NCBI GenBank assembly: GCA_948099385.1
Contig: CANUEZ040000020.1
Location: 8,154,501 to 8,218,500, forward strand
Source of the DNA: Fasciola hepatica
Lineage: Eukaryota > Platyhelminthes > Trematoda > Plagiorchiida > Fasciolidae
DNA length: 64,000 bases
Direction of reading: 5' to 3'
Below the pieces are notes generated by a model. It saw nothing but the letters and a program-made list of their open reading frames with translations, did no database searches and was not told where the DNA came from. Below are positions 1-12,790 of the stretch, piece after piece; position 1 is the stretch's first letter; every line of letters begins with the position of its first letter. The position numbers were made by a program, and so were the translations under genes.

Positions 1-3000
1 GCACGGGTTGAAATTTGGTGGCTGCGCAGGGTATTTCGCCGATTTTCCGCTAAAACAGAAGGAAAACCTAAAACCTCACTGCATGTTACTCGCACGAGGC
101 ACTGAGGATCATGCGCTTTCACTGAGGTGTCGTGAAACAAGAAAGTGCCGGTAACGATATACCTCAGACGGACCATGCTGTTATTTTTCATTCGTCGGTT
201 GAACGCGCTCAAAACTCACTATCAAGGGTAGCGTCGTTTTCTTTACGACCTTGGGTCCCATTGAAGGGTTGAGTTGTCCGCAGGTCTATCATTTATTCAG
301 GCAGACTGATCCGGTTTTTTACTACCCCTTCGCTAGAGGACTTCGAGGTGAGCATCGGCGTAGCTTGAATTGTGGAAAGAATATTCTCTCATCCCCAACT
401 AGGAAGTCTGCCACCTTCTGGAATCGACAATCCTGCCAAAGACTGGAGAAAACCTTTACTACCTCGAAAATCTTTACGAAATCTCATCGGAGGAAACTTC
501 CGAGATCGCAGCCTTTGCTCGCATATCTCGCTGTTCTGCTCTTTAACCCTCAGCATCGCGATAAGTTGCGCTTTCTCTAAGAGGGGCAGCATCCTTTTGG
601 TAAAAAATACCAGGCCTGCAAGTCACTTTTTGAGGGCAAACTATCGCCACGTATTTGGGTACGAATCATCTTGGCCTCCGGTACGAAGAAGCTAACCTCA
701 GTCTGAAGCTCATTACCAGCCTTTTGCGCAGCTTCGTCAGACTGGTCTGAGCATCAGCTGTTACAGCTAGCAGTGACCCCGGGGCCCCTAAACCCCACCA
801 ACTGCTTCTATGGTGAACGGACGTTGGTCATAGATGACAGTAAAGTTTTTGCGTTGACATTGACAACGAAGGGCTCTTCCTAGCACTGGGAGATAAAATC
901 CAGTCATGCTCCATCCACGGTCGTTCCTACGTACCTACCCAGAGCGACAATGCCCCCGAACTACACGGCCGTAACGTCTTCCGCAGTGGTCACCCTAAAA
1001 TGAATCATCAGGCACTTTTCGCTCAACTTCCCTCCCTATCACGCATACCTAGCATCCTCTCATGATTGGCCTAAATAGCATTTGATACTTAGCCAACAAA
1101 ACTACAAACCATCTGTGGACCGTCCGGATGCATCATGTTGTAAGTGCTGCAAGTAGTGCCCCATCTTTGTGCAAACTGGTGTTTCGGTGAATATGAACGC
1201 CATCGAATAACCGCAGACTGTGGTTGACTCTACCTCCCCATGCACTTTCTATCCAATGTAAACCGCCTTGGGGTTCTGACTTCACGGATATGGCGAGTGT
1301 TACCACGGTACATCTGTAAGCATTCCTGGCTGTGATGGTCTCCCTGCCCAGAGTTGCTCACCAATGAGACGGCACGAGCGGCAAAAGTAAGAGATTGGCA
1401 TAAAAGAGAGAAAACTACCCCCCTGTTTTGCATTCCAGGCTTACCAGCCTTGTCACATGTGCTCCATGTCTCCGGGCTGCAGTGTTGCAACGGATTGACT
1501 GGTGTAGTTGACCTATTCCCAACGCGGCTTGTTACATGCGATCAATGTTAAGGCCGGGGCATGGGAGCTGTGGCCACTCACCAAAAGCAGCTCCGCCTTC
1601 TCTGACAGTCAGACATCTGACTGAGATAAAACAAAAAAAAAATAAAAACGTCTAAAACGTGTGGATCACTCCTGGAGCGCCACGAGCTGGAAGTCAATGG
1701 ATGTCTATCGTGCCACCTACCTACCATGAGCACTGAATGTAGACCGTCAAAGTTCGCTTCCCTGAGGAAAATTCGGCACAAACACGTTGCCACGTATCAC
1801 GGTTCTCCAAACCAGTTCTCACATCGGTGATGTCCCACTTTGCAATGTGATAACGACAACAAAGATACCACCGCATCCTTGCAATCACTCCCACGTGAGA
1901 TTTATCTGCTCACACTCGAGTATAATCTCAACATGATAGCACCGTCGAGTAGGAGCATATACGAGCTCACGGCTACGCTTCTTGGCGTGTGACCAGTTTC
2001 CTCTATCGCATCACCACCGACACCCTTATAGTTTCTTCTACTTTAGGGCTCCTCAGAAAATATTCAGTATAGATTAACCATCATACTTGAAGAGACAGTC
2101 AAAAATATGGCGCTATGCTAGCAGTGCACGGGTTCCATTCATTCACGTACTGTTCTTTCAAACCTATCTTAACTCCCCGGAGCTAAATTGCGTTCAGCAT
2201 AGGCAAACGGTATTGAGGGTTGCCATTCATAGCTCCTCTTATCCGTCAGGCCTTAGGTTTATAATAATGTCCGAGCACTGCCGCGACAACGTACATAACA
2301 CAAATCCTTTGTAATGCACGCACAGTTGTCTAACAGTGGTACGAAACTTTGCTAGCCTGTAGCAGTATATCCTAATCCCCAGCGAGCCCACTTCACCCAG
2401 AGAGTGGAGTAGGTTCCGCTGACCGCTCTAACGAAAGTTCATCCTTACCCCATTAAGATGAACCTAACCAGTTCACTATTGTTGTCGTCATCTATTAGTA
2501 AAACCCACGACTGGAAAAACATCCAGACTGCAAACCCTATTTATTTCAGGTTCGTTGTCTCCCACTATCTCGGTGGCCAAACCGGATAACCAAAGATGCC
2601 ACTTTGACCCTTACCAGCAGGGACTCAAGGGGAAACTCTCGTAGCAACTTGGACCGCAACCAAAGCACCCGACGGGAAATACTCCCAGCTGCTTATCCGG
2701 TCGTTTAACGTTTTCTAACTCAAAGCCTCTCCTGCCGATATCACCGTTGCAGCCAACGCAAATAACAATTAGCGAGTACACTGCCAATATACCAGTCAAT
2801 ACCAGTCATCAGTTTAATCCGTCATATCTCGCTATACACGGCTGACTGACCGACACATCCTTTACCCCGCCAGACGAACCATACACAGAGGATGTTGCAA
2901 ATTACCAGTAATGAGGCTAAACAGCTCTGAGGCCAAATGCGTCGATATATAAATATAAATATATATGTATATATATGTCAGTGAAACAGCATATAAACTC

Positions 3001-3958
3001 TCAAGTCCGTGCAGAGGTTTTCCACTTTAGTTTACTTTTTGCAACAGTTCATTTTTCCCTTGAACTGTAGCCGGCTGGAAATCGACTCCCCACTTTTCTA
3101 GGACCCTCCAGTTGCGCTCTCTCCTTTCTGATTGGTGCAGGTTACTGATCCTGAAATAAAACTCGCTTTTTTATGGACTGCCGTCCCCTCACATCTACCA
3201 ATGTTCCCAGGTGCACTTTCATAAAATTGGTTTCTTGTTTCCCTGTTTCAAAACTCATCCCGTTTTTATTGAACCCAATTGAATCCGTCATTCATGGTTT
3301 TCACCATCTTCATGGATTGCTATTCTCTTCACATGCGTCGATTTTCTCGAGTGTACTTCCGTACAATTTTTTCTTCTTGTTCGGAGCCCACTCTGTTCGC
3401 AGAACCCCAGTAAGCCTCCGTTTTCCCTGGCCTATGTCATTTTCGTTTATAATGCATCTTTAGCACTGTATTTTACCGATCTTCCCGGCATCCTCTTGGT
3501 GCGCCACTGCCTAGACCGAACTCGAAACTAGCTCGAAGTTGCCGCGAAAACAATTATTGGAGTGGTCCATGCAAACTATTTCTGGCTCTTTTTCTCTCGC
3601 TGAAACTTCTAACTTTTGTTCCCAAAATTTGTAAATACTTCATCGTATTGAGCGACGCGTTACACCATGATCATGTGCTTCAGCGTGCTTCTCGACCATG
3701 GCCGAGAAATATAACATTATTATACACGTAATATTTGTATATGCAACATATATATATATGTACATGCATATATGTATACTCACTACTGTCCTATAATTAT
3801 TAACGCTAGCATGATGAGTAGCTCAACTCTCCTCGATATCTCTTAGCTTACAATGCCTCTTTTTTGCACCAGGTCCCACCACATACAATTCCCTCACCAC
3901 CTCTGCTATTTCGAATTGGAAAATCCAGTCCGATTTATCTCACTTGGCGTGGTTCACT
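1..3958. other. Left flank outside the tandem duplication; no gene recognised
   Basis: This is the only part of the window not contained in the 33-kb duplicated unit. Open frames are at most about 110 codons and none resembles a known domain. AT-rich simple sequence (TATA/ATAAAT type) lies at about 2944-2979 and 3731-3778. A stretch at about 2505-2590 is a diverged relative of a stretch at about 5042-5140 inside the unit; both contain an ACCCAC...CTGGAA...CCAGACTGC core. From about 3000 onward the plus strand becomes visibly C/T-rich. I see no promoter, RNA gene or exon that I could defend. Confidence 0.5.
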
Positions 3959-6189
3959 AACTGAACTCAACGGCCAGTTATGACGTCACCATTTCTGCTC
4001 CCACCCTTTACCCCAGCTGAGTTTCTTCTGTAATTTCATGCAGAACTTAGTCTTTACTCTTGCTCAATGACTATTCTTGGCGAAATACTAACTTTCCCAT
4101 CGAAAGATTTAGCTACACTTAGGCGTTTCCCTTTCAGTCTCTTGTTTCATGGCCTCAATCTACCTTAGGGATCCACTGCACCGACGAGCCCGTGCTTAAC
4201 TTTTGTTCTTCTTTCCGTTAACCATTGATCCTCAGCTGGGCTATACCCAGAATGCGTCTCTATCTCATTTCACTTGCTACAGACTTTTGCGTCCGACCGC
4301 TTTCGCATGACCCGTCTGATGATCGCACCCACGTATCCAGCAATATATATATATACCTCGGGTATGCTCCACTCACTTTTCTCCTCCTTCCTAACTAGAT
4401 TGTGCCATTTTACAACATAATTTGCATACATATAAATAAAACCGTTCCGTCCTTTAGTGATAGGTGCTCGCATTCACTCAATTCCTGTCTCAGGCTAGAA
4501 CTCAGCAGTCCCATCCTGCTTTTCTTGTGCCTTTTTCGTACACCGCAGTCTTGCCACACGGATTACCATTCCTTGTTAACTAGGCTTTACTTCTCTGCAC
4601 ATATGCTCATGGTAAGTTAAGACCCTTTTCCAACCGGAATCCGTATACCTCTGATTTCTCTGGACCCTGCGGAGTACCAGGACATTTGATCCCACATGAA
4701 AAATCTTCACCTTAACACCCAGTGTTTTTCTCCCTTTTCACTGTCTGCCGTCCTCGACCACAGCTGGTGAACTGACCAGACTCTTATCTTTCTATTTTCT
4801 CATTCTTCTTCCGGACCATACCCCCTACTATCGTTTTATTCCTGGTCACAAACGGACATCCTCTCCTCATCCACCACCTGCATGATATCGCCCTGAATCT
4901 CTACTATCACCCAACTACCCTAGAAAGCTACCAGTCTCCGTCTAGGGATCCTTAATAGACCGGTCCACTAGCCAAACGATAAATAATTGTTCGTATAACG
5001 AAATGTTCATTTTCTTGTTTCCATCGAAACAATAATCATAACCCACAGCTGGAACACTCTCCAGACTGCCGCACTCCTGATCTCTTTCAGATTGCATTGG
5101 TCACTTAGGTAGCTATCGGCCAAATAGACGTTTATCCCGGATTACCGTAAGGACTGGACGATTTGCTCAATGGTTTAAACCTATGCTCTCGCCTGCTGAC
5201 GTTAAATGGGGCACCGTACACGGATTAACGAAACCTCATGAAAGTCTCACCGGATTGCAGAGGTGACTCCTGACACCAACCATCAACACATCCACTCAAC
5301 GTCTATTCCCGATAATCCAACCCAACAGTTCAATTCTTTCCGCGTTGAAGTACGAAACCAATGACCGGAACCCAGCCCTCACCGCTGTCCACTTCGTCAA
5401 ACCAGTCCTTTTTTACCTGCTACCCTCAACATTCTACCTGCCACCACATGTAACCAAGGTCTTTATGGAACAGAATACCAGCCATTTGCAGCCAACCATA
5501 ATTTGGTTAACAATTTTCCATCACATACAAAAAAGAAAAATTTACGCTCCTCCGATTTCTGCCTAGCCGAACCATTGACGTTTGTCTCCACTAATCCGTT
5601 TCATTGACGGCTTTTCTTTAAAAGTCCGTTATACGTCCATACTCCATTCATGCTCTTCAAAAGTTCACTGAAATTCCTGCGAAGCTTTTCGCCCTCATGT
5701 GAATTTCCATATGACACTGTAATCACCTGCACAAAAGGTCCGTTTTATTATCACCTTTGACTCACTTGCCTTCATTTCACATGCTTCCTCCACAATTAGT
5801 TACCCAATGCTGGATCAGTGTCCAATATTCCGCTGCTGTCTCTGACTGCACGTTGAAAGCCCCATGCTTGCTTTACTTCTAACAATGTTCTTTGGCATTT
5901 CTTCCGCCCGGTTACTCGTTAGTGACTATCCAGTTGTCACTTATATCAGCAATCCCACGACTTTTCAGCTATCCACACCGCCCCCAGCGGTTTCGAAGCC
6001 GATTCGGAATTCCCGCTTCAACCATTACCACTTTTGTTCACTCAAACACTACATGACCTTACTGGTGTATTTCGGTTGCTGTGTGATTTACAAATTTAGA
6101 ATTTGTGAATACCTCACATTGACATGTACTACTGTATACTCTGATCTTGCCTTGTGCATGTGTATTGACCGCGGTCAAGAAATATACCA
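3959..6189. other. Unassigned pyrimidine-rich stretch at start of unit
   Basis: No domain is recognisable. The plus strand is noticeably poor in G and rich in C and T, continuing the trend that begins near 3000. A short (AT)n run sits near 4342. The region around 5042-5140 is a diverged relative of about 2505-2590. The right edge is an AT palindromic microsatellite-like patch at 6183-6215, which may be the tail or target of the adjacent non-LTR remnant. Open frames of up to 112 codons (for example 5864-6202) have no family resemblance and are probably chance. Confidence 0.4.
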
Positions 6190-7070
6190 TACTATACTAT
6201 AGTATACTATTATTATTAAGCTTGAGTGACCGATAGGCCCACGCCCATTCACTCACAAGCAGTGAGATTGATATTGGGCCCGGGAAGGATCCTTGAGGCA
6301 TGTTACCGGTGACGCCCACCGTACCGGAGCACCCGTCTCCTACTTTGTGTAAAGCTCCCCAGAGGAAAGAAAGCCCGTCAGACACATAAGCACAGGTCAA
6401 ATCATTTTGAATGCACCCATCTTGCTGAGCAGCTTATAGTGACTAACTGGGCCAAACGCCTTGCTAACGTTAGGATCACATACTTCGGCTTGTTTTCTTT
6501 CGTACAGCCGTTAGTTCACCCTGTCTAAGAAATAAAAGGGATTATTCCGTGACCATCTGTATTTAAGAACCCACGACGGGATGGGCTTAGCTGTGATTGC
6601 TCCAATAAGGACTGATTGATAAGAGCGCGGAAGGCCTCAAGAACTTTGCATTGGATGCTTATTAGGCCTACTGGAGTACTGTTACCCACCGTTGGATTAG
6701 GTCCAACCTTAAGTATTGGCGAGACTGCGGCGATTTTCCGGTCCCGAGACGGCTCGCCCTGGCCCAACGTGGGTCTGTTCGGCTTGCCTACTGAGGGATT
6801 GGTGACGGCGGGGTGGATGCCGCCTGAACCTGCTGAATTATGGACACTTAATGCCGATAGATATTTACTCACGGTATTCTCTCGAAGACCTGTTTCATGT
6901 AAATTCAGCGTCAAATCATCCAGTGCCCTGCGGTCTATCCAGCTCACACCGGAAACTTCTACTTTGCTCTGGTGGTCAATGGCGAGGCCGTCGTCGTATA
7001 TGCCACCGAACATAGGAAAACTGATCACTTGAGTGAACAGGCCGAGTGTTGTGCTGGTGAAAAAATCCAT
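6190..7070 (-). pseudogene. Non-LTR retrotransposon reverse transcriptase remnant (NL-a)
   Basis: Read on the minus strand, an open frame at 7070-6525 contains the usual early RT blocks of CR1/Jockey-like elements. In order these are a degraded SAGxxGIHPAV block, AAVSPILKVG, then TPVGLISIQCKVLEAFRALINQ and LSPSRRGFLN. In a shifted frame near 6480-6425 comes NVSKAFGPVSHYKLL, which corresponds to the motif-A region (LDFSKAFDxVxH) but has lost the catalytic Asp. Near 6300, GNMPQGSFPGPIS corresponds to the GxPQGSxxGP block. The YADD block and thumb are absent. Frameshifts and lost catalytic residues show it is dead. The endonuclease end is not recognisable upstream. The exact clade is inferred, not established. 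Confidence 0.75.
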
Positions 7071-7849
7071 AGTCGAATTTGGCTGGTAAGAGTTGTGTGG
7101 TCAAGAAAGTTCATGGGGAAGCGAATGCTTTGCACACTGATCGGACATTGTGTATGCACCCAAGCTGGATGCTTACTGTTAAGAGATAAATATCGTCTCA
7201 CAATTTGCGATGACCCCAGGTTCCACCATTTCTTACATTCACTAAGAAACCGTCGAGATCATGGTCATTGTCGATTTCAAGCTGGCTGAGTATGAACTTT
7301 CATCGGGAAATTCGATTTCAGAAATGGGTTGAGGCTGAAATTAGAACTGCACCACAGGTAGCGAAAAAGTCCAGTCACCCGGAAAGGTGGGCTCTACTGA
7401 CTCTTTGATGCTGTGGTAAAAGAGGGAGCAATTTTCTCTATCTCCCATCTCTTGTGTTCACCCAAGTTATCCTGGTCACCACTGGTAATGGGGGTCCACC
7501 ACTTGGAAGGACCCGTCAGTGTCAAGTACAGGGGACAGAAGGCTGGGCAGCGGGCCAGATGATGGGGCAAAATTGATAAGGCTACTAGTATTGGATGAAG
7601 ATCAGTGAGTGAAGGCGTAAAGGGTGGAAGGAAACCGAGTGTGTAGAAAAAACCGATCAGAGATGGCTGAAGCAAAGGAAAAAAAGAGAAGGAAAACCAA
7701 AAAGCCATGGAAGAACGGAGGGAAGCGGTGTGGAGAAGTTTATTAGGTTGGCTCATTGGCTGCCTAGTTAACACAAGGTCTAGCTAGATATCACCAGTCC
7801 AGGCAGTGCTTTGTAGTCGGTCACTGTGGCCCACCATGAAACACAGGTC
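7071..7849. other. Unassigned stretch between two non-LTR remnants
   Basis: A 126-codon minus-strand frame at 7394-7774 has no recognisable domain. It is hydrophobic at its N-terminal half by chance composition. The stretch could hold eroded upstream sequence of NL-a or the 3' tail of NL-b, but nothing in it proves that. Confidence 0.35.
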
Positions 7850-9330
7850 CACACTCTGTGCAGCCGGTGCTTAGGCTCATCAGCTGTAGCTGCCTCGAAC
7901 ATTCCCTCTGGGGTTTATTCGGCCTCAGATCGCAAGTTGTGTGAGAAACTAGGCCCAAATTCTTCTCCGTGACCTGTTTTCCCCCCGCCTAAAGGCGTGG
8001 CCTCTTGGGTTGTGATTTTTCCCCGGCCGCAGCAGGACATACGTGCGAATACCAAAGTTGATCCAGCCTGTTAGGATTTTTCGCCTTACTACGAGGTCCC
8101 CATGTTTCCATCTATCCACTGAGAATAAGTTGAGGCCTTCCAGGGTTTCTTCTAAGTTTTTCCTCTGAAAATGGACAAAGATCTGGCGAGTCTTTTCTGC
8201 ACCTCTAGCAATCGCCTATCCCGAATCAGAAGTAGACTACTGCCTTGGACACAGTTCTTCAAGTGAGACTGCATGAGTCTCCTGTATGGCGAGAGGAAAC
8301 CGATGGTTTGCTGGGGCTGATTGTCCAACGAAGCTAACCAAATGCTTTAGAAGCCAATTTTGCCGCTTTTTCACACGGGGCTTTTGGATCGAAATCAACC
8401 CTTACCATAAGTCTCAATTCCTTAACCACAACTTTTACCGGCAATGTTGCTTTCACACCCTCAGCTTCCAGCACTTTCGATCTACGAGGTAGCCCAAGCG
8501 TACAGGAGTAGGCCTTTGTGCACTTTCAACGATAAACCGCGCTTTGTAGTCCATCCCTGGACCCTGCCCAGGTCTCTAGAACGATTCCTGGTCCACTAAT
8601 TCCAATATTTTTACTTCTTCGAAGAAATTGAAAAAGGAGTTTCCCGAGCCGTTTTCCAAGCCAATAGTCTTCAGGGGAAACAGCACGGGCCCAGGGCCCG
8701 ACCGTCGTGGTACTCTACCCTGAAATTGCCCGGCGGAGATGAGGTTCCTTCTTCTTTTGCAGGGTTCTGTCAAACAAAGGACACCTTACCCATGTCCCCA
8801 CTTGCTCCAAAAGTTTAAACCTCCTTTGTTTATCCATAAGCAGACGATGGTTTACCGGGTCAAAAGGCTGCTGGAAATCCAGGCTGAAATACTCAACTCG
8901 CCTCCCTCTGTCTATTCTCCGTCTTTTCCTCCAAGCGCCACAGCAGGTTGGACAGATACGAATGTTATTGCACGAACCAGTGCTTAGATTCCCGAGAAAG
9001 GCTAAGCTTTTAAGTTGCTACACTAATTGGCCCCCAAAGATGATTTTCATGACCGTTAGAACTGTGAAGGTGGGGTCCATTGGACGGTATTTTTCACAAC
9101 CCCCTCCGCGAACCCCCTAGTGTGGCAAAGCATTCGTTACCCACTCCTGGGGAACGACTCCGGCCTCGATTGAAGCACTGAGCGGTTGCTTCAGTGGTCC
9201 TGCCATCCTTGGTCCTGGTGATCTTAGGGTCTCCAGATGGGTACCACCCTGACCCATTGCACTGGGGCTGATTGACTCTGACGGTTACCTTATTTTCTTC
9301 TCTCGGGTAGAACTTTATCTCCACCGTGAC
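7850..9330 (-). pseudogene. Non-LTR retrotransposon RT palm-to-C-terminus remnant (NL-b)
   Basis: The minus strand carries RT blocks in the right order but in changing frames. Around 8890-8850 is FQQPFDPVNHRLL, the motif-A neighbourhood. At about 8730-8580, GRVPRRSGPGPVLFPL and NSFFNFFEEVKI correspond to the QGSxLGPxLF and ADDxKI blocks, with the catalytic Asp pair replaced by Glu. At about 8450-8300, ELRLMVRVDFDPKAPCEKAAK corresponds to the post-palm KDLGVxVDxxLKPSxxCxKAA segment. Then comes an eroded EERLRRLxLxxLxxRRxRGDLI segment near 8150. The frame at 9324-9094 may be the region before the palm, but that is weak. Several stops and shifts make this a pseudogene. Confidence 0.65.
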
Positions 9331-9689
9331 CAGAGGGGGAACCTTCGGATATGCAACCCTTTGGTTTACCTTGTAAATCTTTTGGTAGAGCCTGCACTCG
9401 CGCAGATAGTCAACTTACACCAGATGTTTACATCAAAAATCGTCATAGATCATATGATTATTTTCGTTGCTTGATTGACTGAATAACTTTGTTGATTTTC
9501 GTAGATCAGACAAAGCATTTCCCTTTTTCCTCGGGAACAGTTGTTCACAGCACTTTTGGCGACCTGCCACTCGGATTGAAGGGGGAACTTAACTCGCTGC
9601 GATCTGACCTTCAATGTCCTTCAATTTTCTTGTCAGAAGGAGGAGAGAAACGTCTCGTGTGAGTGTCTTCTTGTTGACTCTGTAGGTTC

Positions 9690-11416
9690 AAGCTCGGGGA
9701 GAACTCCCTAACAGCGCCTCCGGATGCACATGGAGACGGTGTTGGAACCAATCGTCGTCTTTTTCCCCTAACACTGATGCCGATGAGACGTTTGAGAGAT
9801 TTGTGGTCAGTTCGGGGGGGGGGGGGCAATAACCCAGTGGCAAACCAGTCAGTTGAGGCTTTTGCAGCATAAGATGATGGCCTCATATCCGGTTGTTAAT
9901 CCGGAGAGAGAACTCAGCCAAGGATTTCGGATCCACGCCACCATGGAGGGTCTTCCTCAAGCGGATTCTGCCATCCAGAGCCCGCTGGTAGTACCCCGGG
10001 AGAAAATCAAGAAGCCTAAGACAATTCACATAGCTGGCCCAACTCAAAGCCAACGGCGAGTCTTGCAGTGGGACTTTGCGCCATATCTAGTTTCACCATC
10101 TCGCCAGTAGTTCATGGATGGGTTACGGCATCTTATCATTGAAGTCCGGGGTACAATTAGGGGGCACACAATAAATGGAGGGCCTTGGAACTCGACGGAT
10201 CAAACAAGTAATGTATGACACCGAGGACAACTCTAGAGGAACCTCAGACATTTTCGCGTGAGCTTCAGGCTTGAAGGACGAAGACAGCATAACACCAAGG
10301 TCTCAGTTGCATGACAATTTCGGTAGCGTTCCGTTCCCTATGCGGAACACTGCTTCCAACACCAGCCTCTCGACGGGCATGTGCTCGCATTTTGATACAT
10401 TGGTTGGTAGAGCTCAGACGGCAGACCGTCTTGCTGAGTTATCCAAATCGCTACGCAGAATCTCTTCGTTCATATCCGACTCCTAAGACATACCACCTTT
10501 TTGAACTATCAGCGTAAAAAAGGCAAGACTACTGAATGGCTGAAGGTGAGTCATTTACACAGGCCAGAAGCAGCCACGGTCCAGACGCCGATCCCTGAAG
10601 CATCCCACTTATTGCAGTGTCCCAACTTGAATTCGACCAGGGATTGTTAACTGAAAACGCAATCTTTTTCAAGAAATGCTTATTCCAGTCAGAAGTTGAG
10701 CTCTGGGTACCAGGGTTCCTCAGATTTTCCACCGTCGATCTTGAGGTATCTTTTCCGAGGCCTTGCTGAAATCAAGGAAGACTGCATCTGTGTTCTAGCC
10801 GCCCTGCATGGCCTCTGCCTACCGTTCTCTTGCCAGCTGCAGATCTGAAAAGCACAACCCCCTTCGACAGAGGCGATGCTGGACGAGACACAGATACGTG
10901 AACGACTTCAACTGTTCCCGAATTCTCACTGATACTAGTCAATTCATCACTTGTCCGGGGAAAGCGGGTTAGGTTGATCGGGTGATAGTTGATGGACAGA
11001 TAATTGCGGACTTCCGTTTGCGAGGCAAAACTTTCCATGAGAGGCGATAGACTGAATAGATCGGCCAAAGAAGGTGCGAGATTGCTGACAAGTGCGGGCG
11101 AAACTGTCGGATAAGTACCATCAGGCCCGGGCGACAGACAAGCTTTTAGCCTCCTGAGTTTCTTGGTGAACTCACTTGTATGGAGGGGTCGCAGCGTTTG
11201 GAAAATATCCGTATAGGGCGGTGACGGAGATGAAGTCGTCTTTATCATTGAGAGAGGTGAGCACAGACGGGCGAGAACCTTTGCTCCTTGAACATCTCTT
11301 CCAGCGAGTGCTTTCTGGTAAACACAGAGCAGTATAACCCTGCTAACATGGGGTTCATGCCTCAAACAGGCATCAGGCATTTTTGGGGGCAATGCCGAAG
11401 ACTTTAGTAGGCACAT
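9690..11416 (-). pseudogene. Non-LTR retrotransposon RT remnant, palm to C-terminal tail (NL-c)
   Basis: A 214-codon frame (11416-10772) shows LRRLKACLSPGPDGTYP, LAPSLADLFSLS and NYHPINLT, which are the early RT blocks. Near 10790-10745 in another frame is TDAVFLDFSKASEKIP, with motif A (LDFSKA) still intact. WDTAISGMLQGSASGPWLLL and VNDSPSAI follow at 10640-10530. FYAD at about 10510 is a damaged YADD. Then DLGVMLSSSFKPEAHA lies near 10290 and a C-terminal tail including LMLQKPQ lies near 9880. The homopolymer of 13 Gs at 9814-9826 is a proline-coding C-run in this frame and differs by 4 nt in copy 2. The last 200 bp are related to 13628-13830 on the opposite strand. Confidence 0.75.
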
Positions 11417-11454
11417 TATCAGAATAAAATTCCCCCTTTATTTTAATGGGCGGA

Positions 11455-11822
11455 CTAATTTTTAAGATGGCGCTTTATAGCTCGAGCCTTTTTAAGTATT
11501 CCGATACCACTGCTGTGCGCATTTCCCACTGCGGACAGATTGTTGCAGCTCACGACCAAATCACGGAGGACAATTGCAGTGCCTTGAGAGCCATCGGGAG
11601 GAGCAAATGTAACTGTCTGACCATCCATTCCGTATTTAGGTGCCCGTAGGATTTGACACAAACCGAAGCTGCAGCAGTCCATACCACTAACGATGCGTCT
11701 GTTTGCATTTCATCAAATTTCATAAGCCATAACTGGAGTCCCGTATATGGTACACCAAAACTAGGTATACCGCTGTGATGCACATTCGTAGAAATCCCCC
11801 GGTCATTGCCGCATACCTGCAT
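11455..11822 (-). pseudogene. Non-LTR retrotransposon post-palm fragment (NL-d)
   Basis: On the minus strand, LMKFDEMQTDA near 11730 is followed in a shifted frame by YGMDGQTV, then LRDLVVSCNNLSAVGNAHSS and ILKKARAIKRHLKN down to 11455. This is the order found after the YADD motif in CR1/Jockey-like RTs (LKFNxxKC, then ERDLGVxV, then CxxAxxKAxxxLxxIKRxF). It stops where NL-c begins, so it is a separate truncated copy rather than part of NL-c, whose own post-palm segment lies at about 10300. Assignment rests on motif order by eye only. Confidence 0.55.
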
Positions 11823-12599
11823 TGTTGGTCTATGCCATTTACTGACCCTCGGTCAAATGAAGTACACACCAAACAGTACATTTGAACAATTTTTTCATTT
11901 TGTTCATGTGAAGTGGCATCCCTTTGATTTGAACTGCGACTGCGATGACGGTCGTATCTGACTGTGACTTTTGCCGAACTTTGGTTCTCGTTGTTAAACG
12001 TTGTGGCTTTACAGTTGAGGTTTGTGCATTATTTTCACGCATATACTTTAGCGATTCATTGCCGTAGAATGAGCTAATCAATGTTGTTTCAGATTTCGGA
12101 TTCCTTAATTTAAAAACGCTTTACTCACAACCAGAATAACCGTAACAAACACGCCTCCAGTGGACTGAAAGGAAGGAATGGTCTTTGGAAACGATTGGCG
12201 GCTGGCGTTTACCTTGTTGGACCTCGAGTTGTCTGGGAGATATCGCGAGATCCAGTATGGACGACTGAGGATCCTGAAGCCGTGTGGGCTCTTGTATGTG
12301 ACGTTGCAGGGTAACGTCCTCAAGGCCAGTGCGGAAGGCAGGCGAGAATAAATCTACGGAAGGACCTTAACGGCTGTCGTCCCAGCCGATATTCAGCACA
12401 CCGAATATGTCAGGCATAAAGCGAGGTTTGCTGTGACCCAGTAGCGGAAGATCTTCAAGAGCGACCTTGAGGTCTATGCTTTGCGGCCTGTACACAGGTC
12501 TTGATGTTACCTATCCACCAGGTGTCAATCAAAAACCCTACACGAGACTTCGCAAAACTACTCGGGGTTAGCAGAACCGAGTACTTGGTACTCAGGTGC

Positions 12600-12790
12600 G
12601 TTGGGCTGAACATGAACATCGGAACCACCAGTTAGTCTCGCGAAGCTCCTACCCACCCATGAAATTGAGTACCTGGGTAGTGCCACCTCAGAATCAGAAA
12701 CGGTTAGAAGGAAAATTGCGAGGGGACTTCGTGCCGCAAATGACCTCATCTCGTCTGGTTTTTCACGCGTCTACAAACACTGGTTAGCAT
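12600..12790 (+). pseudogene. Possible RT thumb fragment of a non-LTR element
   Basis: On the plus strand, one frame near 12640-12780 reads EIEYLGSATSESETVRRKIARG and continues LRAANDLIS. This resembles the segment after the RT palm in several non-LTR families (YLGSxxxxxxxxxxxIxxRIxxA). The fragment is under 200 bp, has no catalytic motif, and could be chance. It is included because the YLGS block plus the following basic helix is suggestive. Copy 2 carries the same sequence at 45780-45970. Confidence 0.3.

Noticed and set aside
2944..3778. AT-rich runs as possible origin, promoter or CRISPR-like repeat
   Set aside because: They are ordinary low-complexity dinucleotide-type sequence without regular spacers or neighbouring gene.
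7394..7774. 126-codon hydrophobic minus-strand frame as a membrane protein
   Set aside because: Hydrophobicity follows from local base composition; it sits between two RT relics and has no recognisable family.
9611..9886. TDHKS motif read as the end of an endonuclease domain belonging to NL-b
   Set aside because: In the neighbouring frame the same stretch reads as the C-terminal tail of NL-c (LMLQKPQ and HPEALLG), which fits the position and the related tail at 13628-13830 better.
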